NCBI GenBank assembly: GCA_039720395.1
Contig: JBBPBK010000145.1
Location: 1 to 64,000, forward strand
Direction: 5' to 3'
Source: Liquidambar formosana
Lineage: Eukaryota; Streptophyta; Magnoliopsida; Saxifragales; Altingiaceae
Length of the DNA stretch: 64,000 bases
A program made the translations under genes and the position numbers. The notes under the pieces are model-generated. The model did no database searches. It saw only the letters and a program-made list of their open reading frames with translations, and was not told the DNA's origin. Numbering within the stretch: position 1 is the stretch's first letter; each line of letters begins with the position of its first letter. Shown piece after piece: positions 24,201 through 34,040 of this stretch.

Positions 24201-24602
24201 CCAACAAACATGAAATCATCCATACCTTGAGATTTTCGCATTGCTGCATGCATCTTTTCCACTTTCTCTTTCATCTCCTCCTGCCCTGCCGTATACCTCT
24301 CCCATTTTTCCCATTCTTTTTTCTTCTTTAAATAATCAGCATAATCATCTTCCTCCCACATTTCACTTTCAACTCCCTTTTTTTCTTCTTTTCCCTTGCC
24401 TTTTTTTATCCCTTGAGGCCCCTTCCTCCTTTCTTTCTGCTGAAGGTATCTCTTTACTTGTCGTTTCTCCTTCTGGCTTTTCGTTCTCTTTTGCTTTCTC
24501 CAAGACTTGGAGGCGGTTTTCTATCCCAGACAAACGCTCATCCAATTTTCCCATTGTTGCCTCCATTCTGGTCAACACTTCCATCATTGCAAAGTCTGCC
24601 AT
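18257..24602 (-). pseudogene. Tat-lineage gag-pol polyprotein, broken by one frameshift and one stop
   Basis: Gag starts at ATG 24602. A run of seven A (near 24375-24381) shifts the frame, so the long open frame runs from an internal ATG at 24361 to TAG at 18415-18413 (1982 codons; numbering from 24361). Domains: gag core 75-230; zinc knuckle-like C320..H323..H328..C333; aspartic protease VDNG at 557-560; G-patch about 706-760; reverse transcriptase 1010-1240 with YVDD at 1167-1170; a degenerate first RNase H about 1270-1400; a second RNase H with first Asp 1462; integrase zinc region H1686..C1724-x2-C1727; and catalytic D1756, D1817, E1852 (DD35E). The TAG cuts off about 50 residues of the integrase tail, which otherwise continue in frame to a normal stop at 18257. 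The protease has Phe after DNG, where Tat relatives usually have Ser (from memory). Confidence 0.93.
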
Positions 24603-25500
24603 GGTCCTATCTTTTCTTAATCTGTTTGTTGTCGGTGACCTAACCCAAGCAGTACTGAGGTCTTGTGATTTTGTTGAGCGACCAATTGTGTTCTGCCAGT
24701 CGAGAATTGTTTAGGTTCCACCCCAACATAATTAACATTTTAAGAATCCATTTATCTTATGCCAATTTTCGTCATGTCTACTAATTCTTCAGAGAATTAG
24801 CATAAGATAAATCAAGAGAAATCCAATGTCATTGTGAATTTAAGCCCTTTACAATGCACTCATCCTACTCTCAATTGGATCTCAGCCTCTTTTTTTTTTT
24901 ATATATTTTTTTATTGGGCATGAGTTCCTTACACAATTTTTGTACAATCCTCACACTAAATGGGCTTAAACTCAAATAACATTGGGCTTCAAGGTTATTA
25001 CCCAAGCCAGATTCAATAGTTAAATCCAAATCCACATGCCGAGTGGGTCGGTTAGTCCAAAGTAGGCCACATCATTGTTTAATTTCTTTTCCTTAAAGGC
25101 CCAATTACTTGTTTCAATCTTGCAATAAGTTTTTCAAACCTATCAGAAATTCAAATCAACCTGGGCTCCTATTCTTATTGACGGACGAGTATTGGGCTAA
25201 TAGCCCAATAACACTCAACTTGTTCCCATGGGTACTTGGTACGTCCAAGTTCCTGGGCCCAAACTTGGAAGCCTATCTCTCACCCAACTGCCCAAGATTC
25301 CTACCGACACAGACACTGTGGCTGACATATTGAGTCTTAGCCACTTGTCCTCAAAACGGCGATGCTGGCCGACAAATGCAAATCTCGAGAGGTTTAAAAC
25401 AACCCTCAAACCCTAATACCGTTGGATCCTCTGATGACGCGCTAGGTGCCCTAATAGCGCATTAATTGCCAAAAAAACCCTCTTTATGACCCCTAATCTT
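24603..25500 (-). other. Tat leader, inner part (between gag start and antisense gene C)
   Basis: About 900 bp with no sense gene. It contains repeated TTGGGC/GCCCAA motifs in both orientations (24915-25260) and AT tracts. Ogre-type elements often carry an extra sense ORF upstream of gag; I see none here. Confidence 0.5.
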
Positions 25501-25582
25501 TCTATAAAAAAAACAAAGATTGGATTGCCAGTGATCCACAGTTCCCCTTCAATCATCCAACACTCAAAAACTCTTCACTCTC

Positions 25583-26149
25583 ATGGCATCTTCCTCTTCC
25601 TCCCCAAACCACCTAGACCTAAACATTGTGACAGAAGCGTTGCCGGCGCCAGAAGCACAGACAAACATCTAGCGCCCGGTATTCCCAACCGGTGACCAAC
25701 TAGTCATGGTGAGTGATACATTGGTGTACAACCCTACAAACGCAGCTGCAGTGGGTGTAGAGCTTATCACTCCTCGCGATGAGGTGCTACTGAGTACAAG
25801 GTCGGATGTGGATATCATGAGGAGTGCCTTGGCCCTAAACGTTCAGGCAACCACAGTTGCCGCTAACCTGACTCGACGCCTACATACTAGGGGCATGGAA
25901 GTTCAGAGGTTGAACGACCATATCCAACGTCTCCAGCGAACACTCCACCGATCTAACCAGACAATGAGGTCCCTAAGAGGAGAGAACGACGAACTGAAAA
26001 GAATGATAGATTCCTATGCTACAGGCCTTGTGCCCAGGGTTGTGCAGCTAGAAGGGTTCGAGGAACGGATTCGAGAACAACTTGAAAGGCTTCAGAAACA
26101 ATCTGAAGCAGGGCCTTCAAATTCTCCTCAGGATGCTGCTAACAAGTAG
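25583..26149 (+). pseudogene. Antisense gene C of the Tat element: coiled-coil protein with one early TAG
   Basis: ATG at 25583 (MASSSSSPNHLDLNIVTEAL..) is in frame with the longer open stretch 25706-26149. A TAG at 25670-25672 (codon 30) separates them. Total length is about 188 residues. Residues 70-180 form heptad-rich coiled coil (VQRLNDHIQRLQRTLHRSN, ENDELKRMID, EERIREQLERLQKQ), and the last 20 are Gly/Ser/Pro-rich. A TATA-like TATAAAA lies at about 25503. It runs opposite to gag in the leader. No palindrome array precedes it. The TAG again fits a CAG original. If translation starts at the in-frame ATG 25706, a 147-residue coiled-coil protein could still be made. Function unknown. Confidence 0.68.
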
Positions 26150-27318
26150 CAATTCTCTCTCTCTTTCCCTTTTTTTTTTTTTGATTTCTGATTTTTGGAC
26201 TTTTTGATGTACAACACCCCCCCTTTTTTTTGTGTGTATATATTCTCTCTCTTTTTTCTTTTGTGGGAGTACAACAAAAAACAAACCGATGAACACAAAG
26301 GAAACCTATCATTTATTCACATAAACAGATCGGAATACATAGCTAAAACCAGCAAAACACACTTACATGGAAACAAACCTCTAAAGATCTAAGAATATAG
26401 GAAATACATCAGCACGAGTGACACTATAAAAAATGTCACAAGCGAAATCGCCACCTCTACTGGAACCCCCTCACGAAAACAGAAGCTGACCATTAAGATG
26501 AAAAGGGCGAAGTGCAGGGCGACGGCTATGAGGCACTCAGAAGAAGTCATGGTTGCAGAGACGCAGATCTAAGAGGTATAGCAAAGGGTAATTATTGAAC
26601 GAACCCACAGCGGCTAGAAATAGCAGATCCCAAAAAGCTTAGAAAGAGTGCACTCCAAAGGCTATAACCAGTAGGCTTCCAACGACTATGAACAGTAAAC
26701 CCTATACAGTAGGCACATGCAGTGGGCTCATAATTCTCTAATAGGTGTGAACTAATTGCAAGATTGACTCTTTGTTTGGGTTTTAATTAAAAGAATTTAA
26801 ACAATATTGGGCCTCGCCCCATACCCAATCCTAAAAATGATAAAAAACCTTTATACAATTTTGGGCCTTGCCCCATACCCGGTCCTAAAAATGAAAATGA
26901 TGCATGTCACACATTCACACAGGATCGTACAGAAAAAGTAAATTTACCCATGTTTTTAACGTGCAGTTCAAACCAAGGGTCTCCTTATATCCTCCGCCTT
27001 CAATGGGTTACCCAAGCTAGGATGCTCGAGAGCAATCCGTTAACGTACTCACAAGCTTATCACAGGCTAGTGGCACAGGCTGTGGGCTGATGGAGCAGAT
27101 AAGAATTACCCAAGAATCGAGTGGAATCTGGGAACCCTCACCCAACTACCATCGGGGTTTAGACACAGGCCGGTGTGTGTGTGCAGTATTTTATTGTAAA
27201 AAACAACATTATATATATTTTTTTTTTCAAAAAAAAAAACATTTATTTATTTATTTTTTTGGTTTTTCGTATTAAATTAAAATATTAATTATGGTCAATG
27301 AATACTTCGAGGTTGAGC
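26150..27318 (-). other. Tat leader, outer part next to the primer-binding site
   Basis: No gene is seen in about 1.2 kb. It contains a two-copy repeat of about 53 bp near 26810 and 26863 (TTGGGCCT.GCCCCATACCC), T/C-rich tracts and A-rich runs. This is probably the 5' untranslated part of the genomic RNA. Confidence 0.55.
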
Positions 27319-27341
27319 TCAGTCCCCAGCAGAGTCGCCAC
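27319..27341 (-). other. Primer-binding site of the Tat element
   Basis: Directly inside the right LTR the minus strand reads TGGCGACTCTGCTGGGGAC. It starts with TGG, as any tRNA 3'-CCA complement must. This sequence type is characteristic of Tat/Ogre elements, generally assigned to tRNA-Arg from established knowledge. It fixes the orientation and the 5' LTR. Confidence 0.8.
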
Positions 27342-27765
27342 TGTGGTCGCACCGACCTTTTCACCGCCGCCACGCGCGCTCGCGCGTTCCCCCAGTTCAC
27401 CTGTATTTACCTGCTTTTCTGCTTTCTGATGGTGCTAATCCATTTAGGATTAGCGTGCAAATGAGAGTCGCCACCTGGAAGGGTCCAGGACCAATTTTAT
27501 TGACCAGAGATGGGTTCGTAGCTAGGGTACATGTTGGGAAGGTGTTAGGCACCCAACAATGCCCGGTAATAAACCGGCCCTCATTCTTGTATTCATTGAC
27601 CATATTTAATATTTTAATAAAATCCGGATCACCTGTTAATCATACAATAAATAAATGGCACACACGAATGATGGATTAATGGCATAGGATAAATAAATAA
27701 AGCATAAACATTTAATAACAAAATATAGAAGCCTTAACAGAATGAAAATAAGAGAAAACGCACTG

Positions 27766-27900
27766 TCGCGAGTACTCGCGGTCTTACCATGCGTACGCAT
27801 GGTATTATCATGCGTACGCATGGTCTCACCATGCGTACGCACATACCCTGCATATGCATAATAAAATTATGCGTACGCATGATATTTCGCGAGTACTCAT
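27766..27900. promoter_or_regulatory. Phased palindrome array 6, right LTR (7 units)
   Basis: This is the counterpart of array 1. Centres are 27773.5, 27794.5, 27815.5, 27836.5, about 27853.5, 27874.5 and 27894.5. The fourth unit keeps GTAC here (ATGCGTACGCAC), where the left LTR has GTGC. On the sense strand the array lies downstream of the LTR TATA box, in the transcribed leader. Confidence 0.85.
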
Positions 27901-28306
27901 GGTTTCACCAAATCCTCTTCTCTGTGGATTTGGACCTCCCGAAGAACATTATTGGCCAAAAATGGACAGTGTATATAATAAATCAACTTCTAAACATCCT
28001 ACATAATTATATAAATAAATAAATACTGCGTACCTCTTAGAAATAAAGCAAATTGAAATTAAATCCTTCCCTCAGGTCCACCGTCAACCCGGCAGCGTCT
28101 CCCCTGTTGCACAAAACAAGCTTTTCCCAGTCTCACTGGTCTAACTCTCTGTTATATTTTCCTCTCTTTTCTCTCAGTTTATTTCTCTCACCTTCCCCAC
28201 ATTTCTCTCACCCTCAGAATAACTAGCAGTTACCCAAAATGCTGCCCCTCATTATTTCTCTCTCTATTCCCGTCCGACCTCCTCTCAAGCTCCTAGGAGC
28301 TCCTGC

Positions 28307-28314
28307 TATTTATA
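28307..28314 (-). promoter_or_regulatory. LTR promoter TATA box
   Basis: TATAAATA on the minus strand is followed by GCAGGAGCTCC. It is about 175 bp downstream of the nearest centre of palindrome array 7, in the position expected for the U3/R core promoter. The same box is in the left LTR at 12079-12072. Confidence 0.6.
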
Positions 28315-28487
28315 GGAAAAATCACCCGGGTGAGGTCGTCATGCACGACCTCAAACTCCATCCTCTTTGACCCCCCCCACGCTCCCTTTGCTCAATGGTC
28401 GGGCCAACTCAAGCATAAATCATTCCTCCGACAACAACTTTCGGCCGAAGTGGCAGGCCATCATTCAGATGAAGAAAATGGAATCCT

Positions 28488-28581
28488 ATGCGTACGCATA
28501 TTATTTTATGCGTACGCATGGCTATCCATGCGTACGCATGAAACCACCATGCGTACGCATATTATAAATATGCGTACGCAC
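28488..28581. promoter_or_regulatory. Phased palindrome array 7, right LTR U3 (5 units)
   Basis: Centres are 28493.5, 28513.5, 28533.5, 28554.5 and 28575.5 (spacings 20, 20, 21, 21). Four units are exact ATGCGTACGCAT. The last unit pair contains a 21-bp unit absent from the left LTR, so unit number changes on a short timescale. Confidence 0.86.
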
Positions 28582-29944
28582 CACATTCCTTGGCTGTCTA
28601 ATTTAATCGTTTGAACCCCCATTTGCTTGCTTTGCGCGTAGAAAGAGACTCGAGTAGACGGCAAACATTGTGGACCTCATCATCGGGAAATCATCATCAA
28701 ATGTAGGGACAAAATGGGGTGTCTACACTTACTTTTTCTATAAAAAAATTCTCAATTTTATTTTTATATGGTATCATCATCTACATTTTTTATTGTTCAC
28801 TTAAAGATTGAAAAGAGAGTGGAGATCGAGATTTTCATTTTCATTTTCATTTTTTCCTTTTTCTTTTCCCCCCTCCCTTCCCATCAACAACCAAATTCAA
28901 GCAAAATAATAATAATAATTATCATATATCATATACATATATGACCCATTGCAACAATTTCCACGTTACAATCAAAACACATTCAAGGGTTTTCCTAGTC
29001 TACCCAAAATCCTTGAAAACAACTAGCCCCAACCACAAACAAATTCAGCATTATATGAATTCTTACAAAATTTCAAGAAATACATAATAAAAGTATAAAA
29101 TACTCACGCAATAGCCTCTTGAGATCCGGTATCGTCTCCATGTATCGTCTCTATGATGTGGATATTTGATTTGTAACTGCGCTAGGAAATAGGTGTGCCT
29201 CTAACAGGTCATTCTCGTTTGCTAGAGAATGAGAGGAAGAAGGAGATACGAAGTCAACGTGTTTTAGGATTATATGTATAGTATTAAATAGAGTATTTGA
29301 TTTAGGGTTTCCTTTGAATTCCTATTTGTGTTTTATATATTAAGGTATGTGTTTTAGAATATATTAAGGTATGTGTTTTAGAATTATAGTTTCCATATTG
29401 CTATATTTCCTATATATGCAGAATTTGTGTATTTAAAAATTAAAATAAGGGTATATTAGTCAATCAAAAGTTTTTCTTACATTCATCTTTTTATAGATAG
29501 TATAGATAAACCACTAATTTTAATTTCTCCAAGTTTTAGAAAAAATTTGTGAAAATTGGTCGAGCTACTTACTAAAAAACACAATTTTGAATAACTTTGT
29601 AGAATAAAGTTTTTCAAAATCTTTCGTTTAAATGGACTTTTTGGCAAAAAATGAGTTAGAGATAATATATGACCGAAAATCCACCAAAATGACCGATTTT
29701 GAAAAAAATAATTTTCTGTGAAATTATTCAAAATTATATTTTTTAGTGGGACTAAATGACCAATTTCTATAAAACCTTTTTTTTTTTTTTTAATAAAATC
29801 TCAATAAATAAATGGGAACCAACAAATGGGACCCATTGGTGAATCCCATTTAAGTAGCCACAAAAATGAGCCCCATGTGATGGGAACTTAAATTTTGATT
29901 TCCATCAAATGGGTCCCATCAAAATGAAAATCCACCGCCGAGCT

Positions 29945-30350
29945 TGGATGGGGTTAATTTATTGTTCTTTAGATATTTGTTCTAAAGAGTCATTTTAAAG
30001 AATCATTTTAAATAACCTTGGATGTTCATTTTATTTATTTATTTTTTTTGGATAAGTATTTTATTTTTCTTTAGAAGGTTATTGTAAAGAATTTTTAGAA
30101 TTAAATAGTCATTACTGGTTAAAAATTTAGGAATCTAACTAGATTTCTAAACCACCAATGATTATTTAATTCTAACAAATTTTTAGAACTAAATAATCGT
30201 TGGTGGTTTAGAAATTTAAAGGATCTTAATCGTTGATGGTTTAGAAATTTAAAGGATCTTAATCTTTCTTTTAAATTTCTAAACCACCAACGATTATTTA
30301 GTTCTAAACAATCTTTTGAAGAATAATAAAATGAACATCCAAGATCGACT
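29945..30350. mobile_element. Foldback MITE in copy 1
   Basis: Copy 2 lacks this block (compare 54775-54840). It contains inverted pairs: CTTGGATGTTCATTTTATT (near 30017) against AATAAAATGAACATCCAAG (near 30325), and CTAAACCACCAA.GATTATT against AATAATCGTTGGTGGTTTAG. The outermost ends may be GAGCTTGGATG and its loose inverse GATCTTGGATG. Target duplication not resolved; exact ends uncertain by about 15 bp. Confidence 0.6.
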
Positions 30351-30375
30351 CCATCAAAAAGTCAAAATTTCAGAG

Positions 30376-30517
30376 GCCTTTTATACACCTTCCCTCGCAG
30401 CAGACGCAGCTCGTCCAACTTGTTTTTTGGGAATTGGGAAGCCTTTGGGAATAGTGGAACACTCCCCCCCCCCTTGGGTTTGCTTTTCTCAACTTCCCTC
30501 TCCCACACTCCCTCCTA
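30376..30517 (+). promoter_or_regulatory. Duplicated leader unit, copy 1, upstream half
   Basis: TTTTATACACC, a Cys/Ser-type leader CTCGCA.CAGAC.CA.CTCGTCCAACTT and CCCACACTCCCTCCTAGGG match 54856-54955, where TATATATACC stands. In copy 1 the Harbinger element separates this TATA-bearing half from its downstream half (47888 on). It may be the core promoter and 5' leader of a small repeated transcription unit. No protein is identified. Confidence 0.4.
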
Positions 30518-30559
30518 GGGTGTGTTTGGTTCGGGGAATGGGAATGTGATTACTGGGAA

Positions 30560-32359
30560 TGACCCATTACTTGGGAATGGGAATGTGAGGGAATGATACC
30601 CATCCCCGCGTTTGGTTCGTGGTAATGGAAAGTATGATTCCCATTTAATATTCCCATTACCACGTTTGGTTGGGTAGGAATGTGATTCCCAAATATAGTA
30701 AATTCCTACAATACCCTTTACTTTACCAAAATCAAATTTCGAAATCCACCAACACCATTTCCCCCCATCTCCTCAATCTTGCACGTCGTCCACCCAAACC
30801 TCACGAACAGATCGAAAACCATAAACCAAGCTTCTTCCTACTGGTACAATCTTCAAGAACAGACCTACACGAATGGATCGAGTAGAGTATCTTGAAGAAC
30901 ATGCATACATGAACATTTTGGAGACGTGTTGAAGCTGAAAGTTGATATCGGAGGGAATCTTATCGAACAGATCCACAACCAAATCTGGGCGAAATAATTG
31001 TTATACAAGAAGATCGTTGCCGTTCTGTAGAATCGTCCATTCTTTCCTTGATATGCATCAACCATCTCTTGTGTTGGAGGTACGAACCTGATTTACAGCT
31101 TTTAATTTCTGATCGCCCAAAAAAAAAATTGATTCCAAAATATGCGTAACCCCTTTAACTTTGGAGCATCATCATTCTATATGATAATACATAAATAGAC
31201 ACTGTATTTAAAGAAAAAAAAACAAAAAAGAAAACACCAACCATACCATTGAGTGATAATGTTGTATAATTTGACGAATAAACCGTTAAATGATTTTTTC
31301 AATTGAAAGCATATTTCAGTTTTATGTAGTAGTTATTTTTTTTGTTTATTTTTTTCCTGTTATTGTCAAATTTGAGGTGTATTATCATCAGCCTTGCCTC
31401 TTCTTCATAGAGAAAGTTCTTTTTCATTCCTGTCAAATTTAGTTGGGTGACTTTTATATGTTGCGAAGGTTAAGAAAAAACAACCTGATAAATAAATACA
31501 TAAAAAAGGTTACGGAACAACAAGCTAGTAAATAACTACATAAAAAAGGTTAGGAAAAAACAAGCTACTAATTTTCGGGGAATGGGATATGTGAAACCAA
31601 TATTGCTCATCAAATATTGGGTTTAATGACCTTATAAGAGTATTGGGTTTAATGACCTCAAAAGAAAATGCTCATCAAATATTGGGTTTAATGACCTTAT
31701 AAGAGTATGCTGGTGTTTTATTTACCTTTTTATTTCGTTTTTGTAGATAGCAGAAATTACATTTGTTGAAAAGAAGAATACTGCCAAGATTCTGTATAAG
31801 CTACGGAAGGATGAGTATTTCTAAATAGAGATAAACCACTTTTCCTATCTTTATTTACTTGTCCTTTGGTGATAAAATTATTGAAACACAAATGTATAAG
31901 GTTATAGGTTGGATACTTTGTTCATTGTCTGTTTGTTGATGCACTGAAGCAATAATCACCAATTGTTTTGCCGGATATCCTCAAATCTTGGTTAATTGGT
32001 TTGCATAAAAGAAACATGAAATTTGATGCTACAAAAAATTCATGTGATCTATATGTCAGGGGTTTATTTTGAACCCTTTTTTTTTTGCCTCAGGCTATAT
32101 AGGGGTTGATATGGATATGAAACTTGGTGGATCACATATATGCAGTTCATTGTACGACACGAAACGATATTGATAAGAAACTTGATAGTAATTTCTTTGC
32201 ATAACGTAAGACTTCTAACACTTTATTATTGATACTTCGCTGAAAATTGTGTTTTTCATTTCTGTCTTGAATGTGATAATCCCTCATTCAGTTAACATTA
32301 TACACTTTGATATGTTGGTAACAATTGTTTCAAGGTGATTAGCTGAAGTAATTTCAGTC
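30560..32359. other. Left arm of the Harbinger element, no certain gene
   Basis: Subterminal GGGAATG repeats end near 30690. Beyond this I see a possible untranslated exon ending at the donor GAG|GTACGAACC (31080) that could belong to the downstream GRF gene. There are also direct repeats ATTGGGTTTAATGACCT (three copies, 31614-31700) and ACAT.AAAAAAGGTTA.G (31500-31555). No open frame with family resemblance. Confidence 0.45.
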
Positions 32360-32798
32360 ATGAAGAACCAACCCCCACCCAATTGCTTGAGAGCAACCCC
32401 TATGTTGTGTGATTGTGGACGTCGAGCTATCTTGAAGATATCACACAAGACATATAGTAAATATTGCCTTTTTTATTCATGCCCCGGTTACATGGTGAGT
32501 AATATGGAACCTTGAAAATATGTTATACTTATATTATGTTCTTGTAAGAAATGTAATTAACCTTAGTTAGGAACATTTTCAGGAAAAAAATGGGCGTGAT
32601 TGCAAATTCTTCGCTTGGTGTGGGCCTATAGATGAAAGTGTGCAGAACTCCAATGACGAGGCATCGACGATAGTCCAATCGAATGTCGAGCAAGATGGGA
32701 GATATAATTACATTCTACCTACGTCCACGGAGTGGAGGATAATTGTCCGAGTGTTAATAATCTTGGCGATTATATATTGGGTTTTAAATGTTCTATGA
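32360..32798 (+). CDS. Small GRF-type zinc finger protein with C-terminal membrane helix (two exons)
   Basis: Exon 1 is 32360-32494 (45 codons, donor ATG|GTGAGT). Exon 2 is 32583-32798 (acceptor TTTTCAG, stop TGA). Both are phase 0; the product is 116 residues. The GRF zinc finger runs from about residue 15 to 60: MLCDCGRRA, then YSCPGYM, then GRDCKFFAWCGP, giving the C-x-C-G, C and C-x-F-F-x-W pattern of the family. The last 20 residues (WRIIVRVLIILAIIYWVLNV) form one hydrophobic helix. Small plant proteins with exactly this layout are known; GRF fingers in larger proteins bind nucleic acid. It lies inside the Harbinger and has clean splice sites and no stops. It is either captured host coding DNA or an accessory gene of the element. 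Confidence 0.78.
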
Positions 32799-33652
32799 CA
32801 ATTTGTAAGTTAACATTTTGGATAGAATCGATGTGGTCCATTGATGAAGGATATTTGTAACTCTATCCTTGTGTACTATTTATGGGCTTTTTTGCCAATA
32901 CACATTGAATGTGGTTATGGAAAAAGTAGATGCAATTGGCTTTAAAATGTGTGTTGGAGTTTCGAATCTGTTTACGTATAGGATTTGCGACTACATACCC
33001 TTGAAAAATGTGTAGCTAGGTTTTTTTCCTTCAAATGGACCTTGCATTTGCTTAGTCAAATGGACATTGCATGTGCTTCGACATTTTCATGACTTACCTT
33101 TGTTCTCTTCAGGAGTTCCTGTTGATCCTAATAATTCCAGAAATAGTGTCACCATCAAGATGATAGATGATAACATCATCTTCACCTTTGGCACTTGTTC
33201 TGGCTATAATTGGTGATTGATTGTAAAGCAATACGAAGACACTTCAAACATTGGTTGTTAACTTTTCCTGATAAAACAACTATAACAACACAAATGTAGC
33301 TATTTTTTATTTTCTTTTCTTTTGTGTTTTTGTGCTGTTATACAAAATGTTTTGTATAATAAAGAGAAATAGAATGTGGACCACGATCCCTATACAACTT
33401 CTCAAACGATAAGCCAAAGCTTTAAACATTTGATGCAGTAAAGTGTGTGAATGATAAGAGTAGAACAAAATTCTAGACTTCCCCCATTACCGGGTAAGAA
33501 AAGGGAAACCCACCCCAGCAGGCACCCTCATAATTCCACCAACAAAGAATGAAATATACTCCTCTATAGCACACAATTTAATATATAAAAAACTTGGACC
33601 AAACTGCGGGTGCTCACCATAAAATAACATGCTTCTGTGAAAAAAAAAAAAA

Positions 33653-34040
33653 TAGCCAACTATACGGACTTGTAGTTGGCTATATTGCAAGGCAGTGGTA
33701 TGTCATGAAAAAAAAAATATATATATATATATATAGCCAACTACACCCACTTTTAGTTGGCTATATTGCATGGCAGTGGGTTATCCCATCTGGAAAATAA
33801 AAATAGCCAACTATACCCTCTTGTAGTTGCCTATATTGCATAGCAGATGGTTTGATAAATGTCTTAAAAAAATATATATAGGCAACTACACCCACTTTTA
33901 GTTGGCTATATTGCATGGCAGATGGTTTTCTCTTGTAAAAAAAAAATATAGCTAACTACATCCACATTTAGTTGGCTATTTTGCAAGGCAGATGGTTTGC
34001 TCATGTGAAAAAAAAAAAAAATTTTAGCCAACTCCCACTC
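33653..34040. repeat. Tandem repeat cluster 1, about 75-bp unit, 5 units
   Basis: Each unit has TAGCCAACTA, a 10-nt gap, TAGTTGGCTA (a hairpin), then TATTGCA.GGCAG.TGG and an A-rich or AT-rich tail. The same unit occurs inverted in cluster 2 (40170-41240). Units carry decayed hairpins toward the end. Confidence 0.8.

Larger units (their letters stand above)
11115..28727 (-). mobile_element. Complete Ty3/gypsy Tat (Ogre-like) LTR retrotransposon, 17.6 kb
   Basis: Two LTRs (11115-12471 and 27342-28727) are flanked by the 5-bp target duplication CTTAC (11110-11114 and 28728-28732). The minus strand is the sense strand: LTR 28727-27342, primer-binding site, long leader, gag-pol (24602-18257), 3' region, polypurine tract, LTR. 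Tat traits are the G-patch after the protease, the second RNase H before integrase, the primer-binding site beginning TGGCGACTCTGCTGGGGA, the large size and the antisense genes with plant-mobile-domain-like products. I count roughly 14 substitutions between the LTRs, about 1 percent, so the insertion is young. Gag-pol is nevertheless broken. Confidence 0.93.
27342..28727 (-). repeat. 5' LTR of the Tat element (right copy), 1386 bp
   Basis: Plus orientation is TGTGGTCGC..GGGGTGTCTACA. The promoter should lie here: minus-strand TATAAATA at 28314-28307, downstream of palindrome array 7 in U3. Compared with the left LTR it has an extra GC-rich 8 bp near 27380 and one extra palindrome unit of 21 bp. 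About 14 base substitutions separate the two LTRs by my count. Confidence 0.92.
10709..29506 (-). mobile_element. Helitron C, minus orientation, carrying the Tat retrotransposon
   Basis: Read on the minus strand it starts TCTATACTATCTATAAAAAG at 29506 and ends CTAG at 10712-10709, after a GTGC-AAC-GCAC hairpin (10719-10733). Copy 2 has the exact empty site, TTTATTTGTA|TAAACCACTA (about 54360-54380), with the host A|T junction. Without the retrotransposon it is about 1.2 kb. No Rep/helicase gene is seen. 10845-11109 and 28733-29460 hold AT-rich DNA with no gene. Confidence 0.82.
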
